A stretch of DNA of 52,388 nt, from NCBI GenBank assembly GCA_903913865.1, contig CAIWMU010000106.1, positions 1 to 52,388 on the forward strand, read 5' to 3'. The position numbers were made by a program, and so were the translations under genes. Source of the DNA: an uncultured Verrucomicrobia subdivision 3 bacterium (lineage in GTDB: Bacteria > Verrucomicrobiota > Verrucomicrobiia > Limisphaerales > UBA8199). Within the stretch, counting starts at the first letter, position 1. Each line of letters starts with the position of its first letter. The notes beneath the pieces were generated by a model. That model was not told the origin of the DNA and did not search any database. It worked only from the letters and a program-made list of their open reading frames with translations. Of the stretch, positions 8,647-16,462 are shown one piece after another.

Positions 8647-9369
8647 TCACGGCGCTGAGTAAACCAGCCATACCCCTCCCAATAAAACCAGTATGCCACA
8701 AACGCTTTTGACAACCGTCACGCCTTTCGAGTTTTCGTTCCAATTCAGGAACCGTTGCACGACTTCCGTGAAGGTGCCGGCCAGCACGATCACCGAGCAG
8801 TGGCCGATTCCATAGGCGAGCAGGAGGGATACCCCGTAGATCAGGTTGGACTTTGCCAGTTTGAAGGTCACCCCGAGCATCGGGGCCATGTAGGCGAAGG
8901 TGCAGGGTCCAAGCGCCACTCCGAAGATGAGCCCCAGCAGAAAGGCAGCCAGCAGACCCTTGCGTTTCATGTTCATTCGTCCGGGGCCGGACCAGGGCAT
9001 CGACACCACCCCCAAAAGATGCAGCCCGACGACGAAGAAAATGGCCGCCACGAAATAGTTCCCCCACCGCCCCACATCACCCAGCATGCGTCCCGCCGCC
9101 GCGGTGACCAACCCAATCCCCGCAATCGTCACAAGGATGCCCACAGCGAAGAGTGTCGCAATTCCACTCGCCCGGAGGGTGCTCACCCTCCCCTGTCCGC
9201 TGATGAACCCCACGATGAGAGGGATGCTGGCCAGATGGCAGGGGCTCAGAATGATGCTGAGGATGCCCCATACGACCGATGCGCCGAGCGCAAGCAACGG
9301 CGCGCCCTCCACGGCATGACTGAGGTTTGTAAAGAGTTGTTCCATATGAAGGATCGTCGCAAGAGTCAT
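8647..9369 (-). CDS. CcdA/ArsG-like membrane thiol-redox or efflux protein
   Basis: 240 residues from the ATG at 9369, or 232 from the ATG at 9345 (MEQLFTNLSH); the latter gives a more usual N-terminus. Six hydrophobic segments are visible. Each half carries one of the CcdA/DsbD-type cysteines: ILSPCHLASIP (C36 counted from 9345) and ALGPCTFAYMAP (C148). CcdA proteins pass electrons from cytoplasmic thioredoxin to envelope thiol proteins. The related ArsG is described as an efflux permease for trivalent aromatic arsenicals, encoded beside ArsE/ArsF. Here it lies between the thioredoxin fusion protein with its small Cys neighbour and the ArsP-like permease, which fits either reading. An extra cysteine, C183 (GIGHCSVIV), lies in a TM segment. 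Confidence 0.82.
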   Translation of the reverse strand: MTLATILHMEQLFTNLSHAVEGAPLLALGASVVWGILSIILSPCHLASIPLIVGFISGQGRVSTLRASGIATLFAVGILVTIAGIGLVTAAAGRMLGDVGRWGNYFVAAIFFVVGLHLLGVVSMPWSGPGRMNMKRKGLLAAFLLGLIFGVALGPCTFAYMAPMLGVTFKLAKSNLIYGVSLLLAYGIGHCSVIVLAGTFTEVVQRFLNWNENSKGVTVVKSVCGILVLLGGVWLVYSAP

Positions 9370-9587
9370 TCCACGCCGCCGCCGTCCTCCACCAGATGAC
9401 GGGGATGATCGAGACTGTTTGGCTGTGACAGCAAACACGCATTTGTTCCCGGCAGCCTCAACCCGTAGGTCAGCGGACAACAAGCAGTGCCGGCAATTGC
9501 TGGACTGTGGCCGCGCCGTTCACCCAACATCACCACAATGGCGATGCCGATGGTCCCAAGGAGAAGGGTGCAGCGGTCCGCCTTCAT
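9366..9587 (-). CDS. Small cysteine-containing membrane or exported protein
   Basis: 73 codons beginning one base after the stop of the thioredoxin-fusion gene (TGA-C-ATG) and ending at, and overlapping, the start of the CcdA-like gene. This tight packing is the main reason to believe it. The N-terminus has a hydrophobic segment (CTLLLGTIGIAIVVML) that could be a signal or anchor. It is followed by GTACCPL and then NAC about a dozen residues later, leaving four cysteines in a short protein. Its place beside a CcdA/ArsG-like protein resembles the small partner proteins of thiol-redox operons, but I recognise no family. The Pro/His/Gly-rich C-terminus is unremarkable. It could be a non-coding gap. 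Confidence 0.5.
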   Translation of the reverse strand: MKADRCTLLLGTIGIAIVVMLGERRGHSPAIAGTACCPLTYGLRLPGTNACLLSQPNSLDHPRHLVEDGGGVE

Positions 9588-9588
9588 G

Positions 9589-10887
9589 TCACTTGCACTC
9601 CCCCAACTTGCATGCTCTCGCGATTTGATCTGGTGAGAGTTTCATTTTATCCGACAGTGCCTGGGCGATGGTGATTTGTCGCCCTGTGAATGCCGGACGC
9701 GCGTCCAACCACCGCTGCAAGTTGGCCTCGCTCACGAAGAATCCCTGCTTGAAACAGCCCGCCGAGACCCACTTGCCATCCGGTCCCTTTTTCTGCCCGA
9801 ACCAGGCAATAGCCGTTGCGGGATTCAGGGAGGCAACTTGCCCATCCAACGTCCCCACCCGGATGATCTCACCTGTCAGACCGTCCTTTGCCTCGACTTC
9901 GATATCCTGTTTGAGTCGTGCGGCCACCCCCATCGCGCAATGCGTGCAACAGCCATAGCCGTGTGTTGTGCCGAGCTTCACGCTGCAGGCATCTTCGGGA
10001 TACACGGCCCGATCACAAAAGGTGCAACGTATGGCCAACTCCTTGGAGCGGAGCAACTCCCAATTCACTACGATTCCCCCACTACTCTGTTGCTCCTTTG
10101 AGGCTGCAACGGTGTCGCCGCATGCCCTGATGGTTGCCCTGCCCTTGCTGTCTATTCCATAGATATAGGAGGCCGTGGTTGCCGCAACCGTCCTGCCGCT
10201 GGCCCAGTCTGTGACGCTGACCTTGGCCTCCTCGATCCCAGGGTCTGCCCCGACGATGCTGGAGAAATACACGAAGTAACAGTGCAACCCACAGAGCACA
10301 TGCTGTTCATTCCGGCCCTTCACCAAGGTCCTGGTTTTGGGATTCACATCCCCGTCGCACATAAAGCAAACCGCCTGGGGTGGCCGTGTATCAACTGCCA
10401 CAGGCATCTCCCGCACAATACCACTGGATGGTTTGCCACCAGTCACATCAACCCCCAGTTCCTTCCACTTTCCCAAAATGTCCTCCCTGCCGTAGAAGCC
10501 TGTGTGTCTGAATAGTTCCTTGCCATTGGCATCGAAGAAAATCTGGGTGGGAATCATTTCGATTCCATACTCCTTTCCGGCATCCGGATTCAGCCACACG
10601 TCAATAAACTCCACCTGCAACCTTCCTGCGTATTCGGTCTTAAGACTCTCCAGAATGGGAGCCATCTTCTTGCACGGCACACATTTGTCGGCACCTAGAT
10701 CCAACAACCTGGGAAGCCTGGCTGCGATTGCAGCCGATGCCCCGGTGGCGGAGATACCGGAAACCCTGTTGGTGATGGCCGGGGATGTCCGGGAGCCGGT
10801 TCCCACCGTTCCCTTTTTGAGGGCAAGAGCCATGACGATGGTGGCTCCAAGGGCGGCAATAATGATTATCTTCGAGGCGGTGTTCAT
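9589..10887 (-). CDS. Membrane-anchored thioredoxin fused to Cys-rich NosL/MerB-like modules
   Basis: 432 residues. A signal anchor (about 6-22) is followed by a thioredoxin domain (about 55-148) with active site CVPC at 69-72 and the cis-proline region MIPTQIFF (111-118). A first Cys-rich module follows (about 172-282: CFMC 174-177, C199 and C203 in CGLHC, then SYIYGID...GGIVVNWELL) and resembles NosL. A second module (about 285-415: C288/C291 in CTFC, C301, C313/C314/C317 in CCTHC, C378 in SAGCFKQGFFVSEANLQRWL) recalls the C-terminus of MerB organomercurial lyases. The last cysteines are C426 and C431. I infer a periplasmic metal(loid)-handling thiol protein that could be kept reduced by the CcdA-like protein encoded downstream. 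The thioredoxin domain is clear; the other two resemblances are by eye only. Confidence 0.7.
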   Translation of the reverse strand: MNTASKIIIIAALGATIVMALALKKGTVGTGSRTSPAITNRVSGISATGASAAIAARLPRLLDLGADKCVPCKKMAPILESLKTEYAGRLQVEFIDVWLNPDAGKEYGIEMIPTQIFFDANGKELFRHTGFYGREDILGKWKELGVDVTGGKPSSGIVREMPVAVDTRPPQAVCFMCDGDVNPKTRTLVKGRNEQHVLCGLHCYFVYFSSIVGADPGIEEAKVSVTDWASGRTVAATTASYIYGIDSKGRATIRACGDTVAASKEQQSSGGIVVNWELLRSKELAIRCTFCDRAVYPEDACSVKLGTTHGYGCCTHCAMGVAARLKQDIEVEAKDGLTGEIIRVGTLDGQVASLNPATAIAWFGQKKGPDGKWVSAGCFKQGFFVSEANLQRWLDARPAFTGRQITIAQALSDKMKLSPDQIARACKLGECK

Positions 10888-10909
10888 GGCTTTTGGATAT
10901 CTCCCCTGT

Positions 10910-11689
10910 TCAGGGTTTGATTTTGTTGTGAATGGCTGGCAACCGGGTCAGATACAATTCCCGGAGTTGCGGCTCCATTTCGGCCAGGGGCTTCACCGGA
11001 ATCAGATTCATCACTTCCGGCGGGGTCAGCCCCGATGTGAGGAGGGTTTTCATAGCACCAAAGACCATACTCTCAAGTGCGGGGCCGATCTTGTCGTTGG
11101 GCAGCCCAAGCCCCAGCGCCACTTCGCGCAATGCCTGGAGCTGAAACCAAAAGTAGGTTGGACCCATCGCGGTGATAACAGCATAAGCCTCCAGGTCTTC
11201 CTCGGGAACCTCCGGAGATTCACCCAGGGGCGATAGCAGCAATCTAATTTGCGCCCGATCTTCGGCGGTCAAGGCCGGGCTGAAGGCCACTGGATTAAAG
11301 CCGCAGTTGATAAGTGATGGCGCATTTGGAATGACACGCACCACCCGCTCAAACCCGCCCAGCAGTTGGGCGAGTTTTTGCAGGGTGATTTTGGGCGCCA
11401 GTGACACAACGATTGTTTCAGGCTTAAGGCTTTCCTTGAGGCCCACGGTTGCCTCCGCCATGAGGGGCGGATGTACAGCCAGCAGAACGATGGCCTGACC
11501 TGCCGCTGCGGTGCTGTTGCTGGTCACCGTCTCAATTCCGGGAAAGCCCGTTTTCAGTTCATCCAGAATTTGGGTGTTGCAGTCGCTTACGACGATCTTT
11601 TCCGGCCAGGCGCCCGCCCGCTTCCAGCCCTCCAGAATGATGCGTGTGATCCGCCCTCCCCCGATGAAACCGACAGTCCTGTGATTCAT
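10910..11689 (-). CDS. Pyrroline-5-carboxylate reductase-family NAD(P)-dependent oxidoreductase
   Basis: 259 residues, similar in length to ProC. The N-terminus has a Rossmann dinucleotide site GFIGGGRIT (7-15), followed by the family's VLLAVHP and the VVRVIPNAPSLINCG segment (compare VRxMPNTPxxVxxG in ProC). The C-terminal dimerisation half has AVITAMGPTYFWFQLQAL and a SGLTPPEVMNLIP segment. True P5C reductases end with SPGGTTIxxL at this point, which is replaced here, so proline synthesis is doubtful. It sits 20 bp after the small CxxC protein and 22 bp before the thioredoxin fusion, inside the ArsR operon. A role as an NAD(P)H-using reductase in the detoxification pathway is inference. Confidence 0.78.
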   Translation of the reverse strand: MNHRTVGFIGGGRITRIILEGWKRAGAWPEKIVVSDCNTQILDELKTGFPGIETVTSNSTAAAGQAIVLLAVHPPLMAEATVGLKESLKPETIVVSLAPKITLQKLAQLLGGFERVVRVIPNAPSLINCGFNPVAFSPALTAEDRAQIRLLLSPLGESPEVPEEDLEAYAVITAMGPTYFWFQLQALREVALGLGLPNDKIGPALESMVFGAMKTLLTSGLTPPEVMNLIPVKPLAEMEPQLRELYLTRLPAIHNKIKP

Positions 11690-11709
11690 GCAATGCCTTT
11701 CTTTAAGCT

Positions 11710-11964
11710 TTATGCCCTGCCCTCATCCGCCGCGAGGCGGAGCATTTCCTTGAGTTGAGCCATGTCCGGCACCCTGCCCATGGACGTGATTTTGCCATCC
11801 ACCACCAGGGCGGGAGTCAACATCACTCCCAATTTCATGATCTGCTGGAGATCGGTCACTTTGGTGATCTCAGCCGGAATTCCCAATTCAGCGACTGCCT
11901 GTTCTGTCAGTTGCATCAGTGTTTTACACTTTGTGCAACCGGGTCCGGCGACTTCTATCCTCAT
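11710..11964 (-). CDS. Small thioredoxin/glutaredoxin-like protein (TM0996/MTH895 family)
   Basis: 84 residues beginning MRIEVAGPGCTKCKTL, with a redox CxxC at C10-C13 directly after the first beta strand, and a cis-proline segment VMLTPALVVDGKI near residue 50. It matches the compact 'redox-active disulfide protein 2' family that recurs beside ArsR regulators and DUF318 permeases. It is probably cytoplasmic because it has no signal peptide. The start overlaps the arsR stop by 4 bp, so it is co-translated with the repressor. It may supply reducing power or pass a bound metalloid to downstream components. Confidence 0.88.
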   Translation of the reverse strand: MRIEVAGPGCTKCKTLMQLTEQAVAELGIPAEITKVTDLQQIMKLGVMLTPALVVDGKITSMGRVPDMAQLKEMLRLAADEGRA

Positions 11965-12305
11965 GCTTTCCTCCGTTGGTTTGATTCAGGGGATGGTCGA
12001 ATGGGTTGTTTCCCGGCCTTTGCTTTCACAGATGCCACGCACTGGAAAAAGTTCATCACGCACGGGGTCACCAGCCGGTAGAAGACCTGGGCGCCGCGCT
12101 TTTCATCGCTCACGATGCCGGCATTCTTAAGCTGGGCCAGGTGCCGTGAGATGGTTGGCATCTCAGATCCCACAAGCGCCGCCAACTCGCAAACACAGCG
12201 TTCGCCCCGGGATAATTCATCGAGCATGAGCAGGCGGCCGGGATGGGCGAGTGCCTTGAAGATTTGAGCCTGGGCCTTGAAATCTGCGATGGTAGTCTTA
12301 GGCAT
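11961..12305 (-). CDS. arsR: ArsR/SmtB-family metalloregulatory repressor
   Basis: 114 residues from the ATG at 12305. Longer upstream starts run through the promoter and add non-family sequence. It has a winged-helix fold with the DNA-reading segment SEMPTISRHLAQLKNAGIV (about 47-65). The metalloid-binding motif of ArsR proteins, ELCVCDL, is present as ERCVCEL with C37 and C39. Further cysteines, C82 and C89, lie near the C-terminus and could complete a three-thiol site. Proteins of this type leave DNA on binding As(III), Sb(III) or a soft metal. The gene is first in a ten-gene operon and is preceded by a promoter overlapped by a palindrome, so autoregulation is likely. Confidence 0.92.
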   Translation of the reverse strand: MPKTTIADFKAQAQIFKALAHPGRLLMLDELSRGERCVCELAALVGSEMPTISRHLAQLKNAGIVSDEKRGAQVFYRLVTPCVMNFFQCVASVKAKAGKQPIRPSPESNQRRKA

Positions 12306-12318
12306 GGTAACCAGAAGC

Positions 12319-12346
12319 AATTTAGCCAATTTGCTAAATGTGTCAA
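12319..12346 (-). promoter_or_regulatory. arsR operon promoter with embedded palindromic operator
   Basis: Read on minus, TTGACA (12346-12341) is separated by 16 bp from TAAATT (12324-12319), a plausible sigma-70 promoter 13 bp upstream of the arsR ATG. Within it, 12320-12339 reads ATTTAGCCAATTTGCTAAAT on plus: perfect 7-bp arms ATTTAGC/GCTAAAT around a 6-bp centre, 9 of 10 pairs matching overall. An operator covering the spacer and -10 is classic for ArsR repressors. Confidence 0.75.
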
Positions 12347-12387
12347 GCCCCCGCTTTCTGCGGAATGCCCATCCTCCAAACGGGCCT

Positions 12388-14166
12388 CTATCGGGCGCAA
12401 AGGGCCCAGAGCAGGATGGCCGAGGCGGTTCCATCCATGGTGGGTTCGTTGGTGGAGTAGTCCTGCATGTCATCGTGGTAAACGGCGGGACCCTGGAATT
12501 GGGCCAGCGGATCCGGCTCTGTGATGGCAACCCCCTTGAGGGATTTGAAGATGCGCAGATACACGGGACCATCCACGAGGCCGCCCGGAACGGGCCGCCG
12601 GGTGATCTGCATGGTCATAAGGTGGGGATCTTTCGGGAAGATGGAACCAATCCCCGTGAACATGCTGAAGCCCCATGGGTTCCGCCCCAGAAGCCAGTCC
12701 CTCTGCTGCGCTGCGAAGAGGGTGTCGGAGTGGTCCCCCGCCATGCGCTCCAGCAGGAGGCACTGGGTGGCGAGGGCGGTGAGGAGGTTGTTGGAGCACC
12801 AGATGAATGGGGCACCCATGCGGTAGGGGTTTGACTTTCCGGCCGTCTGGCAGCGCTCGATACCCTCCCGATAATATCCTGCAAGCTGGCGGCGCGTTTT
12901 GGGATCTGCGAGGTCGTAAAGGCGGAAGTGGCCGAGATTCATGAACGGGTAGAATTGGTAGTGTCGGGTCTGTTCGCGGCCCATCCAGCTCTCCGATCCG
13001 GCGACGCGTGCGTAGCGGAGGGCGTCCTGCAGGTAGGCATCCTCTCCGGTGGCCCGGAACAACTCCGCCGCACCCCATTCCATGTCATCGGCCCAGGTGG
13101 ACTCCTCGTATCGGTAGGGGGCCCGGTAGGAATTGCCCTGTTGCACACCCTCCCTGGCGCGGCCCATGGCGTAAACTTCCCTTCCTGCTTTGAGGCACTC
13201 CCGCGCAAAGATGGCCTGGTGCGGGTCATCCTTCCAGATCTGGAAGGCAAGGCCCATGGCCGCTGCGTAGCGTCCGGCAAGGTTCGCGATGCCTGTGGAT
13301 TCGCTCTGATATTGGCGCAGTCCCTGCGGCTTTCCATCCGCAAAATACACCACCCGCGCTCCGCCTTTCCCCCAACCGTAATCCGCGACCTCATTCTGGG
13401 GCAGGCGCTGGCCGATGTGATCGCGGTCATCGGCCACCTGGTGGTAGAGCTGGTCCGGTGCGGGATGCATCCTGAGCATCCAGAGCAGGCCCCAGCGGGC
13501 CTCATCAAGAATATCCGGCACTCCGTTCGGACCCGGCTCGCCGAGCCCGTTGCAGCCATCCTGAAACGGAACATGCCCTTGCCCCAACTGCCAGGCGAGC
13601 AGGAGTTGAGCTGTGGCATTTCCGGAGGTGATCATGTATTTGAGCAGATCGGCTGCATCGTGCCATCCGCCGGTGGCGTCGATGGATGTGCCGTTGGTCA
13701 GGGGACCGAAGGCGGTCCGGCCATCCTGCAGGTGGCAATCGGCCTTCAACCAGGGGTTGTGGCCGCAGCGCTGCTGGCGCATGAATTCAAGCAACTGGTC
13801 CGGCAGGCTGCTGTAAATGTTCTCGCGAATCTCAAAAGGAAGGGATTGCGTCCCTCCGATTCGCAATGTGTACCGGCCCGGCTTGCGAAAGCTGGAGAAA
13901 TCCATCACCAGATGCTGGGTGAAACCGCCCCAGGGCTCCGGCACAAAAAGACCCTTGCCTGAAAAAACCACTTTTTGATCTGGTGCCCGGAGGATTTGAA
14001 AGGATCCGGGCAGTGCTCCAGAACCGAAGGCTATTCCACTTTTTGGATCATCGGGCCTGTAGCCAAGCTGGCTGCATCGTGGGAAAACTTCTGCCGCCCC
14101 GCAGGATAGGGTAAGCCAGAGAATCAGAATCCCCGGCATGAGTCTCAAATCGTGTCCCGGTCGCAT
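12388..14166 (-). CDS. Glycoside hydrolase family 9 (endoglucanase-like), secreted
   Basis: 592 residues. The signal peptide (LRLMPGILILWLTLSCGAA) predicts export. An N-terminal immunoglobulin-like domain (about 26-115, with PGRYTLRIGG) precedes an (alpha/alpha)6 catalytic domain, as in CelD-type GH9 enzymes. The nucleophile-side aspartates are in GGWHDAADLLKY (D170, D173; compare DAGD), and the catalytic acid is probably E574 in YSTNEPTMDG, matching the C-terminal GH9 motif Y-x-x-NE. NPWGFSMFTGIG near residue 500 is also typical. It should hydrolyse beta-1,4-glucans or related glycans outside the cytoplasm. It shares a strand with the transketolase gene, 249 bp apart. Its stop lies about 40 bp upstream of the arsR promoter, so it appears separate from that operon. 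Confidence 0.9.
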   Translation of the reverse strand: MRPGHDLRLMPGILILWLTLSCGAAEVFPRCSQLGYRPDDPKSGIAFGSGALPGSFQILRAPDQKVVFSGKGLFVPEPWGGFTQHLVMDFSSFRKPGRYTLRIGGTQSLPFEIRENIYSSLPDQLLEFMRQQRCGHNPWLKADCHLQDGRTAFGPLTNGTSIDATGGWHDAADLLKYMITSGNATAQLLLAWQLGQGHVPFQDGCNGLGEPGPNGVPDILDEARWGLLWMLRMHPAPDQLYHQVADDRDHIGQRLPQNEVADYGWGKGGARVVYFADGKPQGLRQYQSESTGIANLAGRYAAAMGLAFQIWKDDPHQAIFARECLKAGREVYAMGRAREGVQQGNSYRAPYRYEESTWADDMEWGAAELFRATGEDAYLQDALRYARVAGSESWMGREQTRHYQFYPFMNLGHFRLYDLADPKTRRQLAGYYREGIERCQTAGKSNPYRMGAPFIWCSNNLLTALATQCLLLERMAGDHSDTLFAAQQRDWLLGRNPWGFSMFTGIGSIFPKDPHLMTMQITRRPVPGGLVDGPVYLRIFKSLKGVAITEPDPLAQFQGPAVYHDDMQDYSTNEPTMDGTASAILLWALCAR

Positions 14167-14415
14167 GGTTTCTGGAAGTCATCATGGGTGGGAATCCTTC
14201 CGCAGGCAATGACTGAACCGTGTCCGGCCAAAAGAGCGTTTGCACAAGGGCTTCGCTACCGAGGTCGCCAAGGATGTAAAAAGGAGCCCAATCAGGATGG
14301 GGAAATACCAAAGGCTTCCCCATGATGGAGGACTATGTTGGCCAAGACCAGGCTCCGGAGGTTCTTCAAAAACCCGGGAGCCCAATCTGCTGATGACCAG
14401 ATCTGCAACCCGACC

Positions 14416-16251
14416 TTAGAGCGCTTTAACTCTGGCGATGATCGCAGCCGAGTCGATTCCGTAGCGGGCCACGAGTTCGTCGGGCTTTCCGGAGCGGGGC
14501 AATTCCATGACCGCCATTTTGAGCACCCGGATTCCTTCACAGCTGAGTTCGCCGGCGACGGCATCGCCCAGGCCACCTTCGGGATAATGATCCTCAACGG
14601 TGATCACGCGACTGCCGGTCTTCAGGGCCGCCTCCAGAATCACGCTTCTGCCCAGGGGCTTGATGCTGTAGGCATCGATGACTGTGATCCCAATTCCTTC
14701 AGCCTTCAGTGCATCTGCGGCCTTCAAGGCTTCGAACAGAGTGATTCCCGCAGCCACAACAGTGACCTTGTCGGTGGGGGACTGGCGCAGGACCTTCGCA
14801 CCGCCAATGGGGAAGGTCTCGTCGTTGGAATAGATGACGGGTGTCTTCGGGCGGGAGGTTCTCAGAAAGCAGAGGCCCTTGTGGGCTGCCATGGCGTTGA
14901 CAAGCTTCTCGGCGCAAACGGCATCGCTGGGGTAGAGCACCGTGCTCCCAGCCACTGAACGCATCATGGAGATGTCTTCGAGCCCCATCTGGGAGGGACC
15001 ATCCTCGCCGATGCTGACGCCGACATGGGAGCCGACCAGTTTCAGGTTGGAGTTGGAGATTCCCGCAACCCGGATCTGATCGAAGGCGCGGGTGAAAAAG
15101 GTGGCGAACGTCGAAGCGAAAGGGACCTTGCCACGGGTACTGAAGCCGGTGGCCACGCCGACCATGTTCTGTTCCGCGATGAAGCACTCGGTGAACCGTT
15201 CCGGGTGGTTCCGCATGAACTTGTCGGAATAGGTGCTGTTCTTGGTGTCCCCATCTAGGGCCACAACCCGCTGATCCACAGCGCCAATGCGGACGAGAGC
15301 GTTCCCGTAGGCCTCGCGGGTCGCTGCCAGATCGCCCAGTTTGTAGGAGGTCGCGGGATAGGTCGCCGGAGCGGCGTTGGCCGGAGCTGGCAACTGGGAG
15401 GGCTCGGGGATGTAGATGCCTGCCGCAGGCTTGGAACTGGGCTTCAATTCAGCGATGGCGCGGGCGGCCTCATCTTTGGAGAGCGGCTTGCCGTGCCAGC
15501 CGTCCTTGTCCTGTATGAAGGAGACACCGGCCCCCTTGTAGGTCTTTGCGAGGATAACCAGTGGCTGATCCCCAAGACCGGCAGCGGCGAGCACTTCCTG
15601 AATCTCCTCGACGTCGTGGCCATCAATCACTTCGGTTCGCCAGCCGAACGCCTCAAACCGGCGCTTGTAAACTCCCATGTCATGTTCGAACGGGGTGGCC
15701 TGGCTTTGGCCAAGGCGGTTGACGTCGATGATGGCGACTAAATTCGTCAGCTTGTAGATGCCAGCCAGTGAAGCGGCCTCCCAGACTGCCCCTTCGGCAA
15801 TCTCCCCGTCCCCGAGCAGCACATAGGTCATGTAGTCCAGCCTGTCCAATCGGGCCGCGAGTGCCATGCCGACTCCTACTCCAAGCCCCTGACCGAGCGA
15901 GCCGGTGGCCACATCAGCGAACTTCAACCGCGGAGTCGGGTGACCCTCCAGATCATTCCCCAGCTTACGCAGGTTCAGGAGTTCTTCGGTGGGGAACAGG
16001 CCAGCCTCGGCCCAGGCCGCATAGAGCAGCGGGGCGGCATGACCTTTGGAAAGGATGAACCGGTCATTGTTGAAATATTGGGGCGCCTTGGGCTGATACC
16101 GCATGTGGCCGAAGAACAGCACCGCCAGGATGTCCGCCGCTGAGCAGCAGGAGGTTGGATGTCCACTGCCGGCTGCCGTGGTGGCGGCAATTGAATGGAT
16201 CCGCAACTGGTTGGCAACGCCCTTCAAAGTCTCGATATCAGTCTCGTTCAT
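14416..16251 (-). CDS. tkt: Transketolase, single-chain, animal-like type
   Basis: 611 residues, shorter than the usual bacterial TktA (about 660) and close to animal transketolases. It transfers two-carbon ketol units in the pentose phosphate pathway with thiamine diphosphate. Visible elements are ATTAAGSGHPTSCCSAADI (about 24-42), the LSKGHAAPLLYA segment, the ThDP/Mg motif GDGEIAEGAVWEA with IIDVNRLGQ after it, and a pyrimidine-domain segment FIAEQNMVGVATGFS. The GSGHPTSCCSAA stretch and the short length are what I know from the vertebrate TKT family rather than E. coli TktA. ATG at 16251 is the only sensible start. No neighbouring pentose-phosphate genes are present. Confidence 0.93.
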   Translation of the reverse strand: MNETDIETLKGVANQLRIHSIAATTAAGSGHPTSCCSAADILAVLFFGHMRYQPKAPQYFNNDRFILSKGHAAPLLYAAWAEAGLFPTEELLNLRKLGNDLEGHPTPRLKFADVATGSLGQGLGVGVGMALAARLDRLDYMTYVLLGDGEIAEGAVWEAASLAGIYKLTNLVAIIDVNRLGQSQATPFEHDMGVYKRRFEAFGWRTEVIDGHDVEEIQEVLAAAGLGDQPLVILAKTYKGAGVSFIQDKDGWHGKPLSKDEAARAIAELKPSSKPAAGIYIPEPSQLPAPANAAPATYPATSYKLGDLAATREAYGNALVRIGAVDQRVVALDGDTKNSTYSDKFMRNHPERFTECFIAEQNMVGVATGFSTRGKVPFASTFATFFTRAFDQIRVAGISNSNLKLVGSHVGVSIGEDGPSQMGLEDISMMRSVAGSTVLYPSDAVCAEKLVNAMAAHKGLCFLRTSRPKTPVIYSNDETFPIGGAKVLRQSPTDKVTVVAAGITLFEALKAADALKAEGIGITVIDAYSIKPLGRSVILEAALKTGSRVITVEDHYPEGGLGDAVAGELSCEGIRVLKMAVMELPRSGKPDELVARYGIDSAAIIARVKAL

Positions 16252-16462
16252 GGTTCAGGAAGGTATAGCAAAACTCCGGAATTGAAAGCAGAAACACCGT
16301 CATGACCAATGATCTGAGGGCGCACGAAGGACGGATGGCGTTGGGAATTACAAATGACGAATGGGGGGATGGTCTCGGGCCTCTGTGGAACTGTTTTGAG
16401 TGTTCCTCCTCGAGGGTTTCCTGCCACCCGGGCTGTGGGGCCCGGGCGGACGTTTGTCGTGG

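Noticed and set aside
14048-14323. 91-codon minus frame between the transketolase and GH9 genes
   Set aside because: It overlaps the GH9 start in another frame and has no motif or ribosome site.
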